Assembly (NCBI GenBank): GCA_005787865.1
Contig: SXZN01000110.1
Coordinates: 1 to 6,765, forward strand
Origin: Opitutaceae bacterium
GTDB taxonomy: Bacteria; Verrucomicrobiota; Verrucomicrobiia; Opitutales; Opitutaceae
Reading direction: 5' to 3'
Length of the DNA: 6,765 nucleotides
Shown: one piece after another, positions 1 to 5,198 of the stretch
How the letters are laid out: each line of letters opens with the position of its first letter
How positions within the stretch are numbered: position 1 is the stretch's first letter
Notes under the pieces: generated by a model
Seen by the model: the letters and a program-made list of their open reading frames with translations, nothing else
Told to the model about the DNA's origin: nothing
Databases searched by the model: none
Program-made: the position numbers and the translations under genes

Positions 1-653
1 TTAATTCCTTCCCTAAGCAAGGCCCCGTAATGGCTGGTGGTCAACAGCCTAGCGGTAGCTTTTATTAATATATCTATTTCTCTATCAATATTTTGCCTAT
101 TTTCTTCGGGTAGATCCTCATCGGGAAAATCAATATAAGCTTCAAGGTGAGCGAGGATTTTTATGAGGCGCGTGGTAAGCTCGGCCATGTATCGACCCAG
201 GGAGCCGCGTAATTGTTGATTAGCGGCGGCGAGCGCTTGATCACTGCGGGCATGGATGAGATCCATCACCGCTTCGGCTTGGCTTAGATCCAGACGCCCG
301 CTGAGAAAGGCGCGTTTACTAAATTCGCCCGGATCAGCGGAACGACAACCTCGCGCGAGCAGATCAGCCAAGATTTTTTGGGCGATGAAGGGATTTCCGT
401 GACACGAAATTTCCAAACAATCTTCGCCGGTAAATGAATTGGGGCCCGCAAAAAAAGTGAACAGCACATCATCAATTAAAGCTCCTTGTTGGTCGCGGTA
501 GTCAGCGTGTTGCGCGGTGCGGGGCAGGGGAGCTCGCGCAAATATGGCGGGCACGAGCAAGCGCGCCGCTGGGCCGCTCGCGCGGATGAGCGCCAGCGCC
601 GAGGTGCCGACGGGCGTTGCGAGCGCGGCTATGGTATCCGAAGGAACTAACAT
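1..653 (-). CDS. mnmE: tRNA modification GTPase MnmE (TrmE), N-terminal part, runs off the left edge
   Basis: MnmE works with MnmG to add (carboxymethyl)aminomethyl groups to uridine 34 of certain tRNAs in the cytoplasm, using a folate one-carbon unit and GTP hydrolysis. The frame is open without a stop from the ATG at 651-653 to the window edge, giving 217 residues from MLVPSDTIAALATPVG. Residues 1 to about 118 are the folate-binding domain: PNSFTGED at 71-78 followed by EISCHG at 81-86 is the family signature. GEFSKRAFLSGRLDL at 109-123 followed by QAEAVMDLI at 125-133 is the classic junction into the helical domain, and LEAYIDFPDEDLP at 170-182 is also typical. The GTPase domain (Walker A) and the C-terminal cysteine motif would lie just beyond the edge. 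The ribosome site is weak (AGGCG just before the ATG). The upstream SRPBCC gene ends 57 bases away on the same strand, so cotranscription is possible. The coding region looks intact as far as it can be seen. Confidence 0.95.
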   Translation of the reverse strand, partial: MLVPSDTIAALATPVGTSALALIRASGPAARLLVPAIFARAPLPRTAQHADYRDQQGALIDDVLFTFFAGPNSFTGEDCLEISCHGNPFIAQKILADLLARGCRSADPGEFSKRAFLSGRLDLSQAEAVMDLIHARSDQALAAANQQLRGSLGRYMAELTTRLIKILAHLEAYIDFPDEDLPEENRQNIDREIDILIKATARLLTTSHYGALLREGI

Positions 654-710
654 TCGCCTGACGCAAGCGAACGTCGCGGCGAAGGCAAAGTGAAAGCGCC
701 GGTCGGTGCG

Positions 711-1172
711 CTACTTTTTTCCGGGGAAAATCTTGGCCACCTGTTCTGCGCGATAATCAAAAATCTGTTTGAGCTGCCGCTTAACCCATAGTTTTTCCGC
801 TAACCAACCGGCGGGACCCCAGCCAACCGCGTAAGTTACTTCATCAAACATGCGCACGCCATCCGCCTCGGGAACGAAACGATGTTCATGGTGCCATAAT
901 TTGTAGGGTCCCTTCCGCTGAATATCGACAAAGCTTAACCCGGCTTGGACGTCACTAATCTCCGTGATCCAATTTAACCACAGGCCGGGCAGCGGCGAGA
1001 TGCGATAGGTGATTATTTGGCCAGCATACATTTTGTTCGGAACTTGACCGATAATCTGAAAGCGCACGCTAGGCGGCGTCAGTTCGTTAAGATTTTTGGG
1101 CGTCGCAAAATAAGCCCAGACCGTCGCCGGGGGCGCGGCAATAAATTGTTCGCGACGTAAATAATGAATCAT
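711..1172 (-). CDS. SRPBCC-fold (START/Bet v1-like) protein, COG4276 type
   Basis: A 153-residue soluble protein matching the small SRPBCC proteins often labelled ligand-binding or, misleadingly, cell-division inhibitor. The fold is a helix-grip with a hydrophobic pocket; ligand and role are unknown. Supporting patterns are the N-terminal strand and helix (FIAAPPATVWAYFATPKNLN, residues 10-29, with LTPP at 31-34), the mid-protein strand FVDIQRKGPYKLWHHEHRF (81-99), the next strand MFDEVTYAVGWGPAG (108-122), and the C-terminal helix ending IFDYRAEQVAKIF (137-149). No signal peptide or membrane segment is visible. Its length is normal for the family and the ATG at 1170-1172 gives a complete N-terminal strand; the ribosome site is poor. 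It lies between the Sel1 gene and mnmE on the same strand, but a 220-base spacer upstream suggests it may have its own promoter. The fold assignment is strong; the function is not known. Confidence 0.85.
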   Translation of the reverse strand: MIHYLRREQFIAAPPATVWAYFATPKNLNELTPPSVRFQIIGQVPNKMYAGQIITYRISPLPGLWLNWITEISDVQAGLSFVDIQRKGPYKLWHHEHRFVPEADGVRMFDEVTYAVGWGPAGWLAEKLWVKRQLKQIFDYRAEQVAKIFPGKK

Positions 1173-1244
1173 CCGTCTAGCCTAGTCAAAAAATGCCCGC
1201 GCGCCACTGCCAGTTATAATCATGGCATTCCGCTGAGCTGATCC

Positions 1245-1367
1245 TTAATTCCGCTGAACAATTAGTCGCCAAAACAAAAAAGCCAGTAGCGCGGCGAAAT
1301 TAAAGGAGAGAACTTCAGCGGCGCCGATGCGAACCTTCGGCCGAGGATTTTGGTTTGCTCGCCCCAC
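1245..1367 (-). CDS. Possible 40-residue single-span membrane peptide (doubtful)
   Basis: The spacer between the Sel1 and SRPBCC genes holds a short minus-strand frame. It starts at a GTG (1365-1367) just after an in-frame TGA and ends with TAA at 1245-1247. The N-terminal half is basic (MGRANQNPRPKVRIG). The C-terminal half is a plausible membrane helix, FNFAALLAFLFWRLIV (residues 22-37), ending QRN. I do not recognise a family. No Shine-Dalgarno sequence precedes the GTG and the frame is short enough to be chance, so this is offered only as a candidate small membrane protein or a leftover of a longer gene. Confidence 0.2.
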   Translation of the reverse strand: MGRANQNPRPKVRIGAAEVLSFNFAALLAFLFWRLIVQRN

Positions 1368-1392
1368 CGCGGATCAATCAATTCTTTTGGGA

Positions 1393-2223
1393 TTATTTGT
1401 TGGGTGCGCCGGGCTCGATGGGCACCGGCGGCAAGGTAATCTTAAATAAATCGGGCGACTCAATTTTAGGCGGAGCGATATTAGTCAGGGGACTGGGGGC
1501 TAAAATCACCGCGGGGATTTTTTCCGGAGAGGGCGGCACGACGTCAGGGTTTTTGACCAAGAGCGTGGCCCGAACGGTCGCCTGTTTGAGATCCTTGAGC
1601 AGTGCGGCGGCGCGTGCCTCGGCGGCGGCAATGTCCTTCGGGCGTTGGGCTAAGCGGGTGCGCACTTGCGCGGCGGCGCCCGAGGTGTCGCCAAATTTAT
1701 TGGCGATCAATAACCAGGTTAGGCTCTCGACGAGATCGCGTTTCACCCCGCGCGCGCTGGCTAACATGGCTCCGATATTATGCTGGGCTTCCATCACGCC
1801 GGCTTGGGCCGCGATCGTGTAATAGTCGAGTGCGCGGGGGTAATCGACGGGGACCCCGAGTCCGTCGTGATAAATTTTTCCGAGTCGAAAGGTGGCATCA
1901 TTGACTCCGCCCTGAGCGGCTTGAATAAATAGCCCGATTGCCTGAGCCGTATCTTGCGCAATGCCGTCAGCTTCCAGCAGTCGAACCCCTAGCTCAAAAC
2001 AGGCGGCGGGGTTACCCTGCGCGGCAAAATGCTGCAGTTCGGAGAGCGTCTTCCAGGCTGGTGGACGGCTCTTCGTTGAGAGCAAGACCGGAGCCGCATC
2101 TTCTGGGGCCGGCTGGCTGCTGGTTGGCTTAGCGGCTAAGACGACCGCCGTCACCATGAGAGTGACGGCGGTTCGGTAGGCCGATAATGGGCGCCAGGGC
2201 AGGTTCAGCTGAACTAAGCGCAC
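1393..2223 (-). CDS. Secreted Sel1-repeat (TPR-like) protein with proline-rich tail
   Basis: A 276-residue protein predicted to be exported. Residues 1-17 are a basic N-region, 18-31 (TAVTLMVTAVVLAA) a hydrophobic stretch that reads as a signal peptide or N-terminal anchor. Three Sel1-like helical repeats follow at about 68-103, 104-139 and 140-175, with the usual AxxxLGxxyxxG spacing (for example ATFRLGKIYHDGLGV at 110-124 and AQHNIGAMLASARGV at 146-160). A fourth degenerate unit around 176-209 resembles the common Sel1-array ending. Residues 225-276 are a low-complexity tail rich in Pro, Ile and Leu. Sel1 repeats are protein-protein interaction scaffolds, so a cell-envelope adaptor is likely but the partner is unknown. 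The start is GTG; it is chosen because it preserves the whole signal peptide, whereas the next Met (residue 23) would cut into it. It begins 8 bases after the recA stop with no clear ribosome site of its own, which suggests translational coupling to recA. Confidence 0.9.
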   Translation of the reverse strand: MRLVQLNLPWRPLSAYRTAVTLMVTAVVLAAKPTSSQPAPEDAAPVLLSTKSRPPAWKTLSELQHFAAQGNPAACFELGVRLLEADGIAQDTAQAIGLFIQAAQGGVNDATFRLGKIYHDGLGVPVDYPRALDYYTIAAQAGVMEAQHNIGAMLASARGVKRDLVESLTWLLIANKFGDTSGAAAQVRTRLAQRPKDIAAAEARAAALLKDLKQATVRATLLVKNPDVVPPSPEKIPAVILAPSPLTNIAPPKIESPDLFKITLPPVPIEPGAPNK

Positions 2224-2231
2224 CGCGACAA

Positions 2232-3311
2232 TTACTCGGGCGTTCCAACCGTAGCGACGGCGCCACCTTTAACTTTATCGATAATCGCAGCCTTCACTTT
2301 AGCCGCGAGATCGGGATTGGTCCGGAGCGCTTCTTTGGCGGCTTCGCGACCTTGACCGACTAAGTCACCGTTGTACGCGATCCACGCCCCTTTCTTTTCG
2401 AGTACCTTATGTTCAACGCCGAGATCAACGAGTGAACCGCTTGCAGAAATGCCTTCGTCGTACATAATATCGAATTCTACCTCAGTAAATGGCGGGGCCA
2501 CTTTGTTTTTAACCGCCTTCAACTTTGTGCGATTGCCAATGACTTTACCCTCCGGCGTCTTGAGCTGATCTTTGCGGCGAATATCGAGACGAACTGAAGC
2601 GAAGAATTTAAGCGCGCGACCCCCGGAAGTGGTCTCGGGGCTCCCAAACATAACGCCAATTTTTTCGCGGATTTGATTGGTGAAAATACAGACGCAATTC
2701 GTCTTGCTGACGACCGCGGTGAGGCGGCGCATAGCTTGCGACATCAGGCGGGCTTGGCTGCCCATGGTCATATCGCCCATTTGGCCATCAAGTTCGGCCT
2801 TCGTGATCAGGGCCGCAACTGAGTCGAGAATGATCACATCAATGGAGTTTGAACGAATGAGCGTCTCCATGATGTTGAGCGCATCTTCGCCCGAATCGGG
2901 TTGGGAGACGAGGAGGTCGTCGAGACTGACGCCAACGACGCGGGCATATTTGGGGTCAAGAGCATGTTCGACGTCGATAAAGGCGGCGAGGCCACCTTGC
3001 CGCTGGGCTTCGGCGATAACGCTTAAGCAAAAGGTGGTTTTACCGGAGGATTCTGGTCCATAGATTTCGATGATGCGTCCGCGGGGCAGGCCGCCGACGC
3101 CGAGCATGAGGTCGATGGCGAGGGAACCGGTTGAAAGGGTATCGACCTTCATCTTAGCGTTGCTGCCGAGACGCATGATGGAGCCTTCGCCGAATTGTTT
3201 GGTGATCGAGGAGAGAGCGAGATCGATATTTTTCTCGCGAGCGGCGCTGGCCGATTTTTCAGCGGGGGCGAGGCGGGATTCGGCAGACTTTGATTTATCA
3301 GCTTTGGACAT
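2232..3311 (-). CDS. recA: Recombinase RecA
   Basis: RecA forms ATP-dependent filaments on single-stranded DNA, drives homologous pairing and strand exchange, and acts as co-protease for LexA-type SOS repressors. The 359-residue product has every core element: Walker A GPESSGKT (85-92), catalytic glutamate E115 in FIDVEHALDP (111-120), Walker B VIILDSVAAL (159-168, D163), loop L1 around DGQMGDMTMGSQARLMSQAM (175-194), and the sensor glutamine Q213 in TNQIREKIGVMFG (211-223) with loop L2 and TTSGGRALKFF following. All these sit 19 positions later than in E. coli RecA because the protein begins with an extra Lys/Ala/Ser-rich stretch (1 to about 27). The C-terminus is short and lacks the strongly acidic tail of E. 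coli. The ATG at 3309-3311 is preceded by CCCCCC, so there is no Shine-Dalgarno; no other in-frame start fits before the conserved core. The Sel1 gene follows after 8 bases. No intein or frameshift is seen. Confidence 0.99.
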   Translation of the reverse strand: MSKADKSKSAESRLAPAEKSASAAREKNIDLALSSITKQFGEGSIMRLGSNAKMKVDTLSTGSLAIDLMLGVGGLPRGRIIEIYGPESSGKTTFCLSVIAEAQRQGGLAAFIDVEHALDPKYARVVGVSLDDLLVSQPDSGEDALNIMETLIRSNSIDVIILDSVAALITKAELDGQMGDMTMGSQARLMSQAMRRLTAVVSKTNCVCIFTNQIREKIGVMFGSPETTSGGRALKFFASVRLDIRRKDQLKTPEGKVIGNRTKLKAVKNKVAPPFTEVEFDIMYDEGISASGSLVDLGVEHKVLEKKGAWIAYNGDLVGQGREAAKEALRTNPDLAAKVKAAIIDKVKGGAVATVGTPE

Positions 3312-3331
3312 GGGGGGTTATGGTTTAAAAA

Positions 3332-3360
3332 GTTATTCTGACGGTGTGCGCGTACCGCAA
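3332..3360 (-). promoter_or_regulatory. Candidate sigma-70-like promoter for recA
   Basis: On the minus strand TTGCGG (3355-3360) is followed after 17 bases by AATAAC (3332-3337). Both hexamers are imperfect (3/6 and 4/6 of consensus), but the spacing is ideal. A start about 7 bases downstream would leave a leader of only some 13 bases before the recA ATG, which agrees with the missing Shine-Dalgarno. I see no recognisable SOS box of the CTG-N10-CAG or GAAC-N4-GTTC kind here; other phyla use different operators, so this does not rule out SOS control. Confidence 0.3.
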
Positions 3361-3384
3361 TTCGGCAAGCGCGGAGTAGGGTAG

Positions 3385-3403
3385 AAAAAGCCTAAAATTA
3401 GGC
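3385..3403 (-). terminator. Small hairpin-T terminator after the DUF486 remnant
   Basis: Read on the minus strand, GCCTAA-TT-TTAGGC (3390-3403; effectively a 5-bp GCCTA/TAGGC stem with a four-base loop) is followed at once by TTTTT (3385-3389). It lies downstream of the decayed DUF486 gene and just upstream of the recA promoter candidate, the expected place for ending the DUF2891-side transcript before recA. The stem is short and only moderately GC-rich, so termination would be partial at best. The same near-perfect palindrome could instead be a protein-binding site. Confidence 0.5.
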
Positions 3404-3435
3404 CCGGGAGAGCTTCCAACAGCACTGGTCGTCGG

Positions 3436-3709
3436 TTTATTGAACGCGAAAGCAAAATAAGCGGCGAGGGCCATGAAGAATAGGCTGACCGCGTAATGCC
3501 AACGGAGTTTCTCGCCAAGGGCGAGCGAGGCAAAAGCCTACAAAAATGACTAAGGTGATAATTTCCTGGATAATTTTGAGTTGGTAGTCGGTGAACTGGC
3601 CGTACCCCTAGCAATTTGCTGGTACCATGAGACAATATTCAAAAAATGCGATTCCCCGAGTGAAGAAGACTGCCGCCCAGACTTCCTGCGCTAGACGAAA
3701 ATTATTCCG
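3436..3709 (-). pseudogene. Decayed DUF486 / DMT-family membrane protein gene
   Basis: No single frame is open, but three pieces in order match the small four-helix DUF486 (DMT family) proteins of about 110-120 residues. Piece one (minus strand, 3611-3709) reads LAQEVWAAVFFTRGIAFFEY then CLMVPAN, matching the family pattern of PLW...WGIAFFEYCLQVPAN. It stops at an in-frame TAG (3608-3610). Piece two continues in the same frame (3539-3607): GYGQFTDYQLKIIQEIITLV then IFV, the family's conserved QLKxIQEVITL segment. Then one extra base at about 3538 shifts the frame, and piece three (3436-3537) reads AFASLALGEKLRWHYAVSLF then FMALAAYFAFAFNK, the last two helices. The expected first 25-30 residues and start codon are missing: an in-frame TGA lies at 3710-3712 inside the end of the DUF2891 gene. 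After FNK the frame stays open to a TAA at 3325-3327, so the natural stop may also be lost. The family match is from remembered motifs, but the order and density of matches make chance very unlikely. Confidence 0.85.
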
Positions 3710-4715
3710 TCAGGGCGTAAACGGCAAAAGAGGCCAACCAGTGGGCGCGGTTAAAATCTTCGGTGCTCATTAAGGGAATCGCTGCTTCCAAATGGCGTCT
3801 AGCGGCTTCGTGCGCTCGATTTTGACGGGGATCAGATTCAGGTAGGGCTAGGGCGATGCGGCGCCAGCACCAGGCGCGATTTAAATTAAGACCGATCAGG
3901 TGAGCAATTTTTGGATCGTTTGGATTGCTCACGCGGACGGGGGTAAATAGCCGGACCGGTTCTCCCGTGTGGAGATTGGGCAAAAAGCGCCCAAGCCAGC
4001 GGCTAAAATTTTCCGGGGGTAGCACCGAAGCCATGACTTCTGCTTCGGTGAGGGCGGGGGAGAGAAAGTCTTCGCCGGAGGGTTCCCATTCCGCGGAGTA
4101 GTTGGCATCGTGTCCAAACCAATAAGCCATGCGACTGGTGCAAAAAAGTTTGAGCTCTTGATCGTCCGCCGCGCGCGTGTAGTCGATGGTGAGTTTAACC
4201 GCGAAGGCCGTGTTATTGTGCACACCGTGTCGAACGGGATGGGTGAGGGAATTGAGATAAGTGAGCAACCCTTCGCGCATGACGGCTACGAGGGGGGCGA
4301 GATTATGCGCTAACTTGGCATCATAATGGAGTAATTCCTCCGCTAACTTTAACAACCAAGCCCAGCCGTAGGGTCGCTCATAAAATTCTCGGCCCGGGGA
4401 ACGAAAATAGGCGGTCTCCACCGCGAGATTTTCAGCGGTTAGATGAGCGTGCAGAACTCGGTCAATTTCTGCCCGTTCTGGTAGCTGGGGAAAAAGGCGC
4501 GCGAGGCGGGCCAGCATGCAGTGTTGGTGCACGCAGGAGTGCCAATCATAGCTACCGTAAAATGCTGGATGCAGGGCGCGGGGCGCCCGCACATCTTTCG
4601 GTCCGTTTAGGACGTGCTGGAGAAGGTGGGGGTATTCACGGCAAATATTCCGGAGACCAAGCTGCGCAAATTCGGAAGCTTGCGCGGGAGCGAGAAGAGG
4701 GAAGGCAGGTGACAC
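3702..4715 (-). CDS. DUF2891 family protein
   Basis: A 337-residue protein that carries the DUF2891 signatures from end to end: HPAFYGSYDWHSCVH (49-63), FYERPYGWAWLLKLAEEL (111-128), NNTAFAVKLTIDYTR (167-181), AEWEPSGEDFLSPALTEAEV (208-227) with MASVLP following, GLNLNRAWCWRRIALAL (275-291) and the terminal HWLASFAVYALT (325-336). The family is all-helical, probably an alpha/alpha-barrel. The conserved His, Trp, Glu and Asp residues (YDWH, ERPYGW, EPSGEDF) suggest a carbohydrate-processing pocket, but this is an inference and no reaction has been assigned that I know of. No signal peptide is evident. The GTG at 4713-4715 is the only usable start before the conserved region: an in-frame TAA lies shortly upstream and the next Met is residue 67. 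It has no Shine-Dalgarno. It starts divergently from the glutaredoxin gene (78 bases between starts) and its stop touches the decayed DUF486 gene. The protein itself looks complete. Confidence 0.9.
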   Translation of the reverse strand: MSPAFPLLAPAQASEFAQLGLRNICREYPHLLQHVLNGPKDVRAPRALHPAFYGSYDWHSCVHQHCMLARLARLFPQLPERAEIDRVLHAHLTAENLAVETAYFRSPGREFYERPYGWAWLLKLAEELLHYDAKLAHNLAPLVAVMREGLLTYLNSLTHPVRHGVHNNTAFAVKLTIDYTRAADDQELKLFCTSRMAYWFGHDANYSAEWEPSGEDFLSPALTEAEVMASVLPPENFSRWLGRFLPNLHTGEPVRLFTPVRVSNPNDPKIAHLIGLNLNRAWCWRRIALALPESDPRQNRAHEAARRHLEAAIPLMSTEDFNRAHWLASFAVYALTE

Positions 4716-4738
4716 GAGCGGAAGGGAGAAAGTTTAAG

Positions 4739-4766
4739 TTGAAGTAGCACGGCTGACGCATAAGCT
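4739..4766 (+). promoter_or_regulatory. Candidate promoter for the glutaredoxin-like gene
   Basis: TTGAAG (4739-4744) and TAAGCT (4761-4766), 16 bases apart, lie in the divergent spacer and would place transcription start some 20 bases before the ATG at 4794. Both hexamers are imperfect matches to the sigma-70 consensus. No clear partner promoter for the divergent DUF2891 gene stands out. Confidence 0.3.
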
Positions 4767-4793
4767 GTGCCTTCTCAACATCTCGACGACTTT

Positions 4794-5129
4794 ATGAAAA
4801 TCAAAGCCTATCTTAAACCTCAATGTGGCTGGTCCAATGGCGTTCGCGCTATTATGGCTAAACACCAGCTGGCCTTTGAGGATATCGACATCATTAACCA
4901 GCGCGCCAATTACGAGGAAATGGTGCGCAAGTCTGGTCAACCACTCTCACCATGTGTCGAGATCGATGGGGTGATGCTCGCTGATATTTCTGGAGAGGAA
5001 GTCGAAAATTATATGCTAGCCAACAATTTGGTGAACGCCGGTGGGGCGCCATTAACTGTTCCCACCAATGCCGGTTGTTCGGCAGAAGAGCATGAGCGCA
5101 TGGCCGCTAAGCCCGTGCGCTTCTTCTAA
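4794..5129 (+). CDS. Monothiol-type glutaredoxin-like protein (CGWS active site)
   Basis: A 111-residue cytoplasmic thioredoxin-fold protein. The N-terminal strand MKIKAYLKPQ leads to the active site C11-G-W-S14, the CxxS arrangement of monothiol glutaredoxins, which act in Fe-S cluster transfer or glutathione-linked thiol exchange. The rest of the fold follows: helix VRAIMAKH (17-24), strand FEDIDII (28-34), the cis-proline turn QPLSPCVEIDG (49-59, P53), and the C-terminal helix SGEEVENYMLANNL (66-79). Residues 81-111 are an extension with another cysteine (C95) and a final AAKPVRFF. Oddities: the usual TVP before the cis-proline is LSP, and a cysteine (C54) directly follows it. The GTG at 4767 would add nine residues, but the ATG at 4794 begins exactly at the first strand and is preferred; neither has a good ribosome site. 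A strong terminator follows. It could function as a redox enzyme not dependent on glutathione. Confidence 0.87.
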   Translation: MKIKAYLKPQCGWSNGVRAIMAKHQLAFEDIDIINQRANYEEMVRKSGQPLSPCVEIDGVMLADISGEEVENYMLANNLVNAGGAPLTVPTNAGCSAEEHERMAAKPVRFF

Positions 5130-5153
5130 GATTCTGATTTTGCATAAAGCCGG

Positions 5154-5185
5154 CGCCGGACTCATGCGAGTCCGGCGTTTTGTTT
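5154..5185 (+). terminator. Strong Rho-independent terminator, probably shared by convergent genes
   Basis: CGCCGGACTC (5154-5163) pairs perfectly with GAGTCCGGCG (5168-5177) around the loop ATGC, giving a 10-bp GC-rich stem followed by TTTTGTTT (5178-5185). It ends the glutaredoxin transcript 24 bases after its stop. On the minus strand the same hairpin lies just downstream of the serA stop, followed by a few T residues (CTTTAT), so it probably also stops serA transcription, less efficiently. Confidence 0.88.
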
Positions 5186-5198
5186 GGGCGGGGCTGGC

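Noticed and set aside
284..475. 63-residue minus-strand frame near the left edge
   Set aside because: Out-of-frame reading inside mnmE, whose own frame is open from 653 to the window edge.
1355..2179. Plus-strand frames opposite the Sel1 gene, the longest 155 residues
   Set aside because: Long only because of GC-rich coding sequence on the other strand; Arg/Ala/Ser-rich and without motifs.
2371..3384. Plus-strand frames of 65-128 residues opposite recA
   Set aside because: Antisense to a strongly conserved gene, with compositions typical of reverse-complement shadows and no recognisable domain.
3312..3384. SOS (LexA) box upstream of recA
   Set aside because: No CTG-N10-CAG or GAAC-N4-GTTC type element found; only partial symmetry such as CCG-N5-CGG, too weak to call.
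3333..3635. 100-residue minus-strand frame upstream of recA as a gene
   Set aside because: It uses the third frame across the DUF486 remnant; its translation (Arg/Pro/Ser-rich) matches nothing, while the other two frames carry the family motifs.
4767..4793. Earlier GTG start for the glutaredoxin-like gene
   Set aside because: Adds nine residues (MPSQHLDDF) before the first strand of the fold, has no ribosome site, and overlaps the promoter candidate's predicted transcription start.
4734..4940. 68-residue minus-strand frame opposite the start of the glutaredoxin gene
   Set aside because: Antisense to the conserved CGWS region with no motif of its own.
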